Positions 8,560 to 17,965 are shown, counted from the first letter of the stretch. The stretch: DNA of 21,886 nucleotides from Nemertoderma westbladi (GCA_032718475.1 JAUCBJ010005880.1:1-21886), one strand, 5' to 3'. Numbers and translations: made by a program. The notes: generated by a model not told the origin, from the letters alone.

Positions 8560-10047
8560 TCATGTCCGGGATTGAGAGGTCGGATTGACGAATCTAACAG
8601 ACACATTCCTACAGCCATTCAAAGTAAAACGTTGTTCATCTGCAAGGTCCGCACTCTGGCGGTCTTTAGCTTCTATTTTCGTGTTGAGTTTCGCCTTGCA
8701 ATTGCAATGTGGAGTATGATTGGTTGAGGTGCCGCGAGCAGCAAACTCCTTGAGAACATGGAGACACGAAACCCCGAAATCAGTGTGGATCCCCGCGAAT
8801 GATTCATCTGTTTGGCAAACAGACGCCACACTTATTGCAGCGCTCATCAGTTCCATTCGAAGATTACCTCTATCGACGTATTCCGATGAGCTAACGGCAG
8901 TGTTTGTCGTCGAAACTTCAACCTCCTGGCTGTAGGATTCCAGACAGTCACTTAAAATAGATTCGTAAACTTCATTAGTTTCAGGAATTTCTTCACCGGT
9001 TCCTTCCAATTGGTCAAATCCACCATCAGCATCCTCGTCTATCCCAATATTATCACCTATCATCTCATCATTATCGTCGACTATATCTCTTGAAAACAAT
9101 AGCGGTTCCTGTTCTACTTTGCAACGAGAACCATGGCTAACATCGGTAGAGCCGTTCACTAACCCATTTAAAGGATTGTTCCACCGCATTGTCAACGATT
9201 CTTGGGGTTGCGAGTGTCCAAGTATGGGTACCGTTGCGCGCCCGCGGCCTAATTTAAGTTGCGTGACAGCTGTACCCCTCTTTCTCATTTTCATAACCCT
9301 CTTCGAAAGTGTCGACACGGGAATACCGAATGTCTTGGACACAGTGGCGTAGGAGTGCCCTTTCGTAAACAAGTCGATAGCCGCAACCATTTTATCGGGA
9401 GTATAATGGAGACGACGCTTCTGAGATATGTCAATCCCTTGTCGAAGTTCTCTAACTCTTTTATATATAGTAGAGTGAGGGACTTCGTAAAGAGACTCGG
9501 CTTTCGTGAGAGTTAATAACCCGTTATAAACTGCGTGCGAAGCTTCGTAAAGTTGTTCTTGCGAATATTTCGAATATTTGCTCCCTAATACTGAACCAGT
9601 CCTTGGGAATCGCTTTTTACTCCCATAGGAACCATTATTATCAGGAACCGGAACGATGTCTTTGATTGCAATATCTTTACAAATTACTTTAACTACTTTA
9701 GGGGAGTCACTCAGCTTCGGCTTATTCGCGTAACCTACACTCGATATCTCACTTTCTGCAATGTGTAAACGTGTAGGTGTGCCGGTAGGCCTACCGGTAC
9801 CAGTCGAAACAACATTCGACTTAGGTGCTCTACGACTATTAATGTCCAATCCATTTTTATTACAATATTCTTGTACACAATTGCTGCAAATAAATCTTGA
9901 TCTATTCTTTATGAGACCATCGACAACCATGGAGTTTATAACTTTTTTGCTGATTTGTTTATAAGGTGTAAGTGGAAGTAGTCTCACCTTGGTGTCGGTA
10001 ACAGAATCCACATGGCCAACAGCTGCGCATTTACGGGCAAACCTCAT
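8560..10047 (-). CDS. Twin pipsqueak-like HTH DNA-binding protein, single exon
   Basis: An uninterrupted 495-codon frame starting at ATG (A at -3), with an in-frame TAG four codons upstream. A CTACAG just before the ATG leaves open that this is a downstream exon. Residues 7-62 hold a Cys-containing head (C7, H12, then C54-x2-C57 and C62), possibly metal-binding. Residues about 161-202 (YSQEQLYEASHAV, VPHSTIYKRV) match the pipsqueak helix-turn-helix pattern. Residues about 215-256 (YTPDKMVAAIDLF, IPVSTLSKRV) form a second, similar helix-turn-helix. A basic GRGR follows at about 267-270, and 321-375 is acidic. The rest is Ser/Thr-rich and unrecognised. Such domains bind DNA in transcription factors and in transposases. 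No transposase catalytic domain is visible, so this is either a cellular regulator or a domesticated transposon-derived DNA-binding protein. Frame integrity argues for a working gene; the exact function is unknown. Confidence 0.7.
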   Translation of the reverse strand: MRFARKCAAVGHVDSVTDTKVRLLPLTPYKQISKKVINSMVVDGLIKNRSRFICSNCVQEYCNKNGLDINSRRAPKSNVVSTGTGRPTGTPTRLHIAESEISSVGYANKPKLSDSPKVVKVICKDIAIKDIVPVPDNNGSYGSKKRFPRTGSVLGSKYSKYSQEQLYEASHAVYNGLLTLTKAESLYEVPHSTIYKRVRELRQGIDISQKRRLHYTPDKMVAAIDLFTKGHSYATVSKTFGIPVSTLSKRVMKMRKRGTAVTQLKLGRGRATVPILGHSQPQESLTMRWNNPLNGLVNGSTDVSHGSRCKVEQEPLLFSRDIVDDNDEMIGDNIGIDEDADGGFDQLEGTGEEIPETNEVYESILSDCLESYSQEVEVSTTNTAVSSSEYVDRGNLRMELMSAAISVASVCQTDESFAGIHTDFGVSCLHVLKEFAARGTSTNHTPHCNCKAKLNTKIEAKDRQSADLADEQRFTLNGCRNVSVRFVNPTSQSRT

Positions 10048-10740
10048 ATTCCTGTAGGCCTATTCGGATAGATCATACGTAGGGTAGGACTAAGGCAACG
10101 TTGACGGAGTACCGATCTGCCGGTAGTTTACAGAACGACAAAGTCCTGAAGTCTGAAAGTGGGAAACAACTTCAGGTTACATCTGTGTACAAGACAGACA
10201 GACAGATGTAGATGTAAGTTGTAAGTAGTACATAACCTATAAACTATACGGTAAGTATATACTGTATATATATTAATTTTTTTGTCAATACAGACAGATA
10301 TACCATCATGTTCTGACAAAATTTACTAATTTGATATTATAATATATATACATATACTGAATACTGACTGATATATGGTATTTGGTATATTTGGTATAAT
10401 ACATTGTGTAAAATTAATATATACTACTTACAGTATGAGATTTGGGAAATAGGCCTACTTAAATAAAGGATCACCAACAACCCAACTGGAAAATGCTTCA
10501 CAACGCAACCGAAACGACTAGACGACCACCAACGGCAACGATATTGAATTACAAAAGCGTACTAGCCGCCGAAACAGCGTTACTACTAGCTGACTAGAGC
10601 TACAGTACCCCAGTACCCGTCCAAATAACGCGTCACTAACGCCAAAAACTAATAAAGCACCGACCGGCACCGGTATAACACTGAAATGTATTGCCAACAA
10701 ACGGTGGCTGATCTTTGCCAATTAATTTTTTTTTTTTACT
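10048..10740. other. Upstream flank, TA-rich; no gene
   Basis: 5' flank of the minus-strand HTH gene. 10245-10430 is rich in TATA/GGTATA words. 10500-10720 gives a minus-strand frame starting at TTG that resembles nothing. No clear promoter elements could be assigned. Confidence 0.4.
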
Positions 10741-10790
10741 TCTTTTTCAGAAGTTCCCGTTGACGTGTATTTCCCGTATTCAATGACTAG

Positions 10791-10810
10791 AAAGCCAGCA
10801 AGCTGGCTTT
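10791..10810. other. 8-bp stem-loop after a strong splice-acceptor-like site
   Basis: AAAGCCAG (10791-10798) pairs perfectly with CTGGCTTT (10803-10810) around CAAG. About 40 bp upstream, a long pyrimidine tract ends in CAG (10748-10750), which looks like a plus-strand splice acceptor. The sequence beyond it keeps only short open frames (under 20 codons before a stop), so no exon is called. Confidence 0.35.
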
Positions 10811-12645
10811 AAACGAACCAGCCCCTCAAACCAGTACCATGAGTGAGCGAAAATGAAAACACGATAAATTGCCATCAACTCAACGATAGAAACACCAGCT
10901 GCTGGTACTCATGTGGGCCTAGTAAGCTACTACGATTTATTGAAGGCCCAAACTGCAGAGAAGTATATTACTTGCCAAATTTATTACTATCTCACTCTAA
11001 CCCAGACAGTAATCAAACACCAACTGTAAGTTTGTATAATGTATCACCCCCACCAGATGAATACCTCTTCCCAGTGAATCCTATGACAATAACTGCTATG
11101 TTAGGTGGGAGGGAGTTGATGATAATGAATGAGGAGGGACACAACTAACACTACGTTTGTCTATATGGACGGTCTCCTTACACGGTCTCCTTTTCTAGTT
11201 GAATCAAATTATTCCGCAACTAAATAATTTACTCTTTTAGACGAATTTGTGCGTTTTTTTGCCGGACTAACAAATTTTGGCGACGTTTTGTGCGAGATTG
11301 GCGATATTTGAAAAGATTCTGAGGCTCAAATATGTTGCTCAGATGACTGAATATCTCAAATAAAAAAGTTGGTGCCTACTCGACGAGTTGAAATCGGTGA
11401 AATTCGACTTTAAATTTTCAAAACCGCTATTTATAAGTGACCCCGTGATCGAAACGTCACAAAACGTGGGCGCAACCAAAATTTATGGAGAGTTTGTTAT
11501 TAAAATTTTTGCGTACCTGCTTGAGTTTTTGAGATATTTGATGGTTATACATATACACACACACACACACAACCACATCGTGTTTTTAAACGACTCAACT
11601 CTTGACAAGAACTTCCCTGGCCTATTAATAGGCAGGTTCGTTATAAAACAGATTTGAATTCACCGCAAAATACACGTTGCAGATCTGATCTGCCACCCTT
11701 TCCAGTACAAATTACGTGTCTTTCAATCATTCGAATTTCCTGGGCCATGGAACAGGGTGGCACCTTTTAGGGACTTGTGCAAGAGGAGGCGTAAGAACAT
11801 CCTAATTTCAAGCAGTCTCTGTTTCTGATTGGACGATAAAATATTTGAAAATTCAACCAATACGACAGCGCTTGAATTAGGTGGTTCTAATGACAATAAT
11901 AAATGCATTAGACACTGCTAATTTCAAGTTCTCGTCAGTGTAGATATTAGAGGGAGGGACATTTGTAGAAGTACAGGTGGTACATATCACTGTAGCAGCA
12001 ATACTGCAACATGTGGGGTGAGCCAAGCAGTCAGGGCGAACCTTAGCGCACAATTCTAATTAGTAAATAGGGCAAAATTTCATGTCCGTCTGTAATGAAA
12101 AATTCATTCGTAAATAATTTTTGAAGATTTTAACCATTTTCAACCAAATTATATATGGGCATAATAGAGAAAAGGTTGCAATATTTTTGAAAGTTACGGG
12201 CAAATACCTCTCGAACTTTTGACTCCAGATCAAATCTAACTTGTTTCGAACTTATTCAAGTTCGCGTGCTGCGCCCACGAACGTGTAACTACTGCAACAA
12301 CTAACTGCAGTCACTATGATGATATCAGTATCTGAAACAAATAGTCGCACAGCATAACAGTCTAATGCTATAGTGTAGCAATTTTTACCGGTTATGCATA
12401 TGGTATTATTGAACTTATTATTATAGATACGCCCACGCCCACGCCTATGGAAATTAAAATCATAGTTAAATATAAAAAATCTGATGTAATAAAAATACTA
12501 TTTATTTATTCATTGGTTGGGGGAAGGGGGGGACGGGGGGGGGGTTGATTACAGCTCATCTTACATCTTCCACGAGTTCTCGAGTTCATGGAATATTCCA
12601 GTACTACTACTACTAGGATCGGCATGCTGCATTGCAGCTGCATTT
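10811..12645. other. Non-coding stretch
   Basis: A stop-free frame at 10843-11148 (plus) begins at GTG directly behind an in-frame TGA, and its product is unrecognised. Direct repeats ACGGTCTCCTT lie near 11169 and 11182. 12258-12335 shares words with 20450-20575. 12520-12545 is G-rich (runs of 7-10 G) and lies in the 3' flank of the LINE copy. Otherwise nothing identifiable. Confidence 0.35.
11553..11571. repeat. (CA)n microsatellite
   Basis: About nine uninterrupted CA dinucleotides, flanked by ATATA on the left and ACCACA on the right. Confidence 0.9.
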
Positions 12646-14407
12646 TTAAGAATGCTGTGCCGGCTTATCGACAAAATTGCACCGCCACAACTCCCTATCA
12701 CCCATGACATTTGCTAGATCATCCGCATCTTCAAGGCCAGTGTCCTTTAAGATGCGTCTCAAGAAAGTCATGGGCTGTCCACCATGCTTATTCACTCCAT
12801 GAGCTGCCAAAGTACAAGATTATGCACTGGCTGGTCCTCACTGCGAAAGCAATGTCCTGCAAAGCGGATGCGATTTTGTTCTAGTGTCAAGCTTGGGGGA
12901 ACCAATGAGACACCTCCAATGTTATATAGTGTCTGGTTGGAGATGTGTGCATTGAACTTGACACAATGAACCCGGCGTAGCATTCTTGTGAATGTGCCGT
13001 CCAGAGATTTGGTGTCCTCAGCAGTTAGAGCCCAGCATGGACTCCCATAGAGGAGTACTGGAACTACTGCTGCTCTAAATAACCGGACCTTAAGTTTCCG
13101 ATTAATTCTCGGTGACTTCCAAATCCTGGAAAGCCTATTCAAGGCTACCCATGCCTTTCCCTTACGTATTCGAAGGTCCTCACCTGACTTCCGGATCCAT
13201 GATCCCAGGTAACAGAAGTCATCCACATGCTCAAGCATACCATCTTTTGAGCTTATGCTCATCCGATCAGAGACTTGCTGGGGACTTTCAAAGTTAACTG
13301 TCAAAATTTTGGTCTTTCTGGAGTTAATAAAAAGACCAACACTAGAAGCAGCATGTTTTAATGAGCTGAGGAGCCGTTGGGCTCTCTCTAGTAATTCTGA
13401 GAGTACTCCTAAGTCATCAGCAAAGTCTAGATCAGTTAGGTACTTGGCAGGATTTCCTCGACTTCTGGAGCCAGTAGGTGGAGTTATCATCACCCCATCA
13501 CCATTATGATGATCTAAGGACATGCGTAGAACATAGTCAACAACAATTATGAACAAGAATGGTGCAAGTGTGTCTCCCTGGAGGACGCCCCATAACACTT
13601 CAAATGGTTCTGTGTCACCGTCAACAGTAGACACAAATGTTGTCGAACCATCGTATACTGATCTGATTGCTGCAATAATTTCATCAGGAATCCCATATAA
13701 TGAAAGTATGCTGAACATACGTGAGCGAGAGACTGAATCAAAGGCCTTGAAGAAGTCAACAAAGATAACAGCCAGATGCCTGTCTTTCTTTTTTGATACT
13801 CTTCAATTATCCTTCTAAGTGCCAAAATGGGCTCCATGGTCCCACGACCTTTACAGAACCCATTCTGATTTCCACGGAGCAGTCTCTCAATGGGATCCCT
13901 GATGCGATTTAATAGAATCCTATTGTATAGCTTTGCAGCAATCGAGATCAATGAGATTCCCGAAAAGAACCATAGAGTGTTAGGTTGCACCAACTTATTT
14001 GTTTTCATTTCTTGTGGGACTCTTGTTGTACGGTACATGTCTACTCTGATGGGATAGATGAGCTTTAAACACTCAGGTATTTTAAAGACCTCAGGGGGAA
14101 CACCATCTACTCCACTGGCACGATTGGTCTTAATGCTCTTTGCAGCAGCCTTCACTTCTGCAAAGGAGATATCACCAATGGGAATATCTGGGAGTACAGA
14201 CTCAGACACTTTTACTTCTATAAAGTTATCAGGCAATACCCTGTCATTATTGAGGAGCTTTTCAAAGTGGAATTTGTAGAATTTGTGGTGCACCGGGTTA
14301 ATAATATTTGCCGATTTCACAGGCCTGAACGTCTCAGGTGTGGTTGGTGAACACGGGGTCAGGGAGTCTCTTCTCAGAGTAAGAAAGTTTCCCGTTAATA
14401 TTGTTTA
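12646..14407 (-). pseudogene. Broken, 5'-truncated LINE (non-LTR retrotransposon) reverse transcriptase
   Basis: Reads from about 14407 down to a stop at 12646-12648. The upper part (frame of 14320-13800) has the fingers motif KTNRASGVDGVPPEVF and the palm-entry block GISLISIAAKLYNRIL, then NQNGFCKGRG. The frame then shifts in an A-rich run near 13800; the next frame carries motif A (FVDFFKAFDSV), motif B-like GVLQGDTLAP, the catalytic FADD (within LDFADDLGVLS), the thumb, and the C-terminal block LLYGSPCWAL and IRFAGHCFRS. That frame stops at 12792. A second frameshift is needed to continue through a recognisable tail (FLRRILKDTGLEDADD) to the final stop. Sequence is also missing just before GISL, where the family usually has a KKGD...NYR stretch. 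No endonuclease domain precedes it, as in typical 5'-truncated copies. It is dead. The tail looks RTE- or CR1-like, but the clade is not certain. Confidence 0.9.
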
Positions 14408-14955
14408 TAAATGTCTTTGTATCGATTAGATTGGAGAAGCTGATGTATGTAAAGTTAACCTAATTTTTTCAGAGCGGTGCGCCAATTTTTCAAAATTTGG
14501 CTCATTTTTGAAATTTATTTATTTTGAATTTTTTTACCCAGACTTCCCCACTAGAGCAGAATTTATGTAAATTTCGAAAATCCAACAAACATCACCTGAA
14601 TATTATTTCTTAAAAACTTATATGCATTCATATGGCACATTTAACATATGTGGTCTTTGACTTTCAGCTCCGTTTACCTTTAACTCCCTTTCGCGATTAT
14701 CACGGAGGTTGTTTTATTCATGTTCCTTTTTCTCTAGATCTGTAAATCCAATTGCCATGAAATTTTACACCCTTGTAAAGAATTTCGAGCTGAACAAGTG
14801 GAATTTCAAAAATTACATTATATTACAATATATATTATATTATATAATACATTTTATATTATATTATTTATTATTATTATTATTATGTTATTATATTTAA
14901 TATTACAATATATATTTTAACATTATACATATAAACATTACAGGAAAAGAAATAT
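14408..14955. other. AT-rich spacer and 3' flank of the MBOAT gene
   Basis: 14816-14925 is low-complexity A/T (TATTATTAT runs). No gene is seen. For minus-strand transcription of the MBOAT gene the stretch contains polyadenylation signals (see next entry). Confidence 0.5.
14867..14901 (-). promoter_or_regulatory. Candidate polyadenylation signals of the MBOAT gene
   Basis: On the minus strand, ATTAAA (14901-14896) lies about 55 nt and AATAAA (14872-14867) about 85 nt beyond the MBOAT stop codon. Another AATAAA lies at 14718-14713. The sequence is so AT-rich that chance matches are likely, but the positions suit a short 3' UTR. Confidence 0.4.
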
Positions 14956-16323
14956 TTACTTAGGAAAATCAACATACAATAACGAAATGTACATATTACA
15001 ATAACAAAATAATGCAATAGCTAAAGGCATGTGAGGAAAACCATTAATTAAAATAATATAATTAATGTGTACCGTACTTTTAAACCCGAGCAGAAACACA
15101 AGATTCACATCCAATGTTATGAAACTTATAAATGTGGCCAAAATCGACCGACCATGAAAGTGATTCCACATATCCAATCTACAAAAAATGAATTTCTCCA
15201 AAATTAAAATAATAAAACTACCCAGACTCCAGGCAAAAATGTCCAATGTGGCTCCATGCCAAATAAATATGAACAAGTATGGAATGAGAAATTTGAAGAG
15301 AACGTTTTCAAAAGGCCGACTAGTGTATTGTTTCAGCCAGTTGTATAATCCTCTGTCAAAATTTCTCCAAACATCTCTGAATGAACGAGCATTCCAGATG
15401 CATTTAGTAGTAGGAACTACTTCAATACCTTGGAATACAGTGAAATGGGGTACAATTGAATAAAATAGGTAATACTGAATGTTAAATATCTGTAAAGCGT
15501 AAAAAGTTATTGCAGCAACACTAGACATCGGTAACCGGTACAACAAGTAGTTACTAGCAGACAAAGTGTGAATCAGTAAATATTTATCAGCTAGTTCTAG
15601 TAGGAAAAATGCAAATAACAATGTGACAGACTTCCAAATGAAACTGATATAGTTGGTATTTATTTTTACTTTTGTAACAAATTGTTTGTGTGTCACGATA
15701 GGACCAAGGGAAAAGAATGGAGCAAAAAATGCATAACTCAAAAATTTAGAGATTGAATATAAATTACAGTCGCTGTGGTCAGCTTGAAGTGAATCGATAG
15801 TGAAACTGATGCCCCTAATGAATAAAGTACTAATTGCAAGTATTTGTAAAAATATGTGAGAGCCACTTTGATCGAACGGCACCAGCCAACTAGGGAAATA
15901 CTCAAAGAAATACGCAGACGAAACTAATAATATACCGATCACAAACACATGTATATTGGAATCTGTTCTTATTTTACTTAAACTGTAATAAATAATGCAA
16001 TGAACAATGAAAGATAGAATAAAATAAAATGATGTTGAAATTACGTACAGTACGACAATTCCGTATATAACAGAAACTAATATATTTAGGCTCGAATCTT
16101 CACCAAATAATTTATCGGTTATATAATTGACGATTAGTTGGCCAATGCAGATCGCAACTACGTACCACATATAGACTCTCCATAACATCCACGTGTAATC
16201 TGGTGTCAGTTGCTCTGGAGTAAATTCTTGTGAGCTTTTGACTAAGCTGAACGTCATGAAACTCACAGTTGCCATTAAATATGATATACAGATAACTCCA
16301 ACGAATTTCTGTTGCATCTCCAT
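14956..16323 (-). CDS. MBOAT-family acyltransferase, Hedgehog acyltransferase-like
   Basis: An intact 455-codon frame from ATG to stop with a strong start context (AACAATGG). The product is a polytopic membrane protein, with about ten or more hydrophobic segments from residue 8 to 445. Family signatures of the MBOAT superfamily are in order: LFIRGISFTIDSLQ (about 167-180), FAPFFSLGPIV (200-210), the conserved Asp in FRDVWRNFDRGLYNWL (315-330, D323), and the catalytic His in IFIWHGATLDIF (H356). The RG(I/L)SF...D block, the GPI block and DRGLYNWL point to HHAT/HHAT-like enzymes, which transfer palmitate to the N-terminal Cys of Hedgehog in the ER. HHATL paralogues lack this His, so an active enzyme is expected. 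The stretch between Asp and His is about seven residues shorter than in human HHAT (33 versus 40), and the usual YIP-LGGS block is not recognisable. The length is close to the family's (about 490 in human). The absence of introns is unusual (see findings). Confidence 0.85.
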   Translation of the reverse strand: MEMQQKFVGVICISYLMATVSFMTFSLVKSSQEFTPEQLTPDYTWMLWRVYMWYVVAICIGQLIVNYITDKLFGEDSSLNILVSVIYGIVVLYVISTSFYFILSFIVHCIIYYSLSKIRTDSNIHVFVIGILLVSSAYFFEYFPSWLVPFDQSGSHIFLQILAISTLFIRGISFTIDSLQADHSDCNLYSISKFLSYAFFAPFFSLGPIVTHKQFVTKVKINTNYISFIWKSVTLLFAFFLLELADKYLLIHTLSASNYLLYRLPMSSVAAITFYALQIFNIQYYLFYSIVPHFTVFQGIEVVPTTKCIWNARSFRDVWRNFDRGLYNWLKQYTSRPFENVLFKFLIPYLFIFIWHGATLDIFAWSLGSFIILILEKFIFCRLDMWNHFHGRSILATFISFITLDVNLVFLLGFKSTVHINYIILINGFPHMPLAIALFCYCNMYISLLYVDFPK

Positions 16324-16358
16324 TGTTGAATATTATTATAACTTAGTGATGTATACCG

Positions 16359-16365
16359 TTTTATA
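16359..16365 (-). promoter_or_regulatory. TATA-like box upstream of the MBOAT gene
   Basis: TATAAAA on the minus strand, about 36-42 nt upstream of the ATG at 16323. If used, transcription would start roughly 10 nt before the start codon, a very short leader. The region is AT-rich, so chance occurrence cannot be excluded. Confidence 0.3.
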
Positions 16366-16572
16366 CAAATCATAAAACAAATTATGTTAAATTTATTTTT
16401 AATGTTTAACTTTGCACTTTCAAATAATCATTCATTGGTAAGTAATCCTACATATTATTACAAAATACCTGTCATGTATGATCAGATTGCTGACCGCCTC
16501 TGAAACACAACAATGTTGCCGATCATTCATTTCATCACCAATAAATCAACATACGGATCTTTTGCGTTTCAG

Positions 16573-16715
16573 GCCACTGGCTGAACACAGCGTTTCCTCA
16601 CACCGACTGGGGGCTGACCAGCAATGCTCATCAGATGTGCTTACAGGGTGATACTGAGTTTTGGCAATACGATATTAATTACTACCGAGGTTGTACATGT
16701 ACATTGCTTGTATAA
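16573..16715 (+). CDS. Possible terminal exon of an unidentified plus-strand gene
   Basis: Behind a pyrimidine-rich stretch ending in TTTCAG (AG at 16571-16572) a frame runs to a TAA at 16713-16715 without interruption. It encodes a peptide of about 47 residues rich in W, H, Y and C, including HWLNTAFPHTDWGL and MCLQGDTEFWQYDINYY and ending GCTCTLLV. The composition looks more protein-like than the surrounding AT-rich DNA, but I do not recognise the family. No upstream partner exon is found on the plus strand in the window. The nearest gene, the MBOAT gene, runs on the other strand and would sit inside an intron of any such gene. A chance frame or a transposon relic is a real alternative. Confidence 0.2.
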
Positions 16716-17777
16716 TTGATAGTTGTTATTTAATTTAATGGGAATTGAATCCAATGCCATGAATCCTGCAATGCATGTGTTTGCCTGTGTGTGCCATTTG
16801 AGAGATCTTGTGATTTGTACTGCCTAAAGCAGGACAACTTCTACTAATGCCATGCTTACCCAACATTCAAGAAATGTGTGATTAAGGAGAATGAATTCCT
16901 TACTTTTTGACAATTTGTTAGATTTTTACCATTTAATCAGAGACATACCGTCTTTAACGCCGCGTTAATTTTACCAAATTTATGTCGGAATAAAAAGTTT
17001 TTAGTCTTATGAGGTTTGTATTATATTGTCCGTTAATTACTCCTCCTTTGGGGCATCTTCAGGATATAACATATAATTATACATAACTAACTAAAACTTC
17101 CATAGCAGTAGTAACAGAACATCTTAACAGTAATCTTATACAAATGTTAGTACAAGGGTAAAATACTCAAAAGGTTATATTCCTACCTAATTTTGGTAAA
17201 ATTAGTTTGACGACGATTTATTCAATGTAATACTGTATACTGGGCCTAATACAAACATCAGCGGCGTATTTGGATCAAAGGTTGGCAGAAGAACTAAGTA
17301 TTTTGTAATTATAAACGTTTTGGCAAAACTATGGAAATATTGTCGCCCTCCGATGGACAGGCAGATGGACCGATGGACTGGTTGCTACTGTATATACAGT
17401 AACAATGTTTTAATATGGTGAAATGTTTTGTTCCAAACAGTTTGATACGGTAATCCTCAACAAATTTTAGGACCGCGTAGCGAGACCTCTAGTGTTCACT
17501 CCGTTGATTTTGTGGTTAATTGACAGTTGGGTTTTGGTTTTAAGGCTTAAGGGGGGGGGGGGGGGGGGGTGGTTGGTGGCACTCCATTTTCGGACAACTC
17601 TTCGATTTATCACACTCAGCGTTTCCAAATTGTTTGGTTTTGGCTATAATTTGGAATATAGGTACTTATGATGATAGAATTTGAGTTGCTGGGAATCTGA
17701 AGCTTATTATGGCAACAATAAACAGCGCAAATAACTTAAACTTCATGGTTTGAGTTAAATAAAGATTCTAAAAAACA
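16716..17777. other. Non-coding stretch
   Basis: No supported gene. Contains an inverted repeat TTAACGC-C-GCGTTAA (16954-16968), a CCTGAAGA-hairpin motif on the minus strand near 17036-17068 (see findings) and an uninterrupted run of 19 G at 17551-17569. Confidence 0.4.
17551..17569. repeat. Poly-G run (19 G)
   Basis: Nineteen consecutive G on the plus strand. A second run of 14 G lies at 17940-17953, preceded by GGGG-rich sequence from 17924. Run lengths of this kind are error-prone in sequencing. Confidence 0.9.
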
Positions 17778-17818
17778 GCTGACGTTTCGATTTATTAAAC
17801 AATAATAATTTTCAAAGC
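17778..17818 (-). ncRNA. Decayed hammerhead-ribozyme-like motif of the Penelope-like element
   Basis: On the minus strand, reading 17818 to 17778, the order is GCT, TTGAAAA, an AT-rich stretch able to form a small stem (TTATT ... AATAA), then CGAAAC-GTC-AGC. This is the order of a minimal type I hammerhead: stem I, CUGANGA, stem II, GAAAC, the cleavage triplet GUC, and the stem I partner (GCT/AGC). The CUGANGA box differs at two positions, C3 to U and G8 to A; both are essential, so it should not cleave. Penelope-like retroelements are known to carry minimal hammerheads in their terminal repeats, and this copy lies about 150 bp beyond the element's stop codon on the same strand. Confidence 0.4.
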
Positions 17819-17965
17819 AAAAACAAATAAATACCTGAAAATTAGTGAAAGACAGTACTAAATACAAAATACAATAATAAGGCTGGTGAAGATTGCAATA
17901 ACAAATAACAATACAAAAAAAATGGGGTAGGGGCGGGGAGGGGGGGGGGGGGGTATATCAAGGAA

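Noticed and set aside
10843-11148. 101-codon plus-strand frame behind a strong acceptor-like site
   Set aside because: Begins at GTG immediately after an in-frame TGA, is out of frame with the short frames behind the acceptor, and resembles no protein I know.
11440-11462. CGAAACGTCAC on the plus strand as a possible hammerhead core
   Set aside because: No CUGANGA-like box lies upstream at a usable distance.
13790-13815. Programmed -1 ribosomal frameshift in the LINE (A-rich heptamer)
   Set aside because: The frame change needed is +1 or -2, and the copy has other inactivating defects.
16615-16645. CTGATGA on the minus strand with a GAAAC about 30 nt further on (hammerhead-like)
   Set aside because: The sequence between the boxes cannot form a stem II, and no suitable cleavage triplet and stem I follow.
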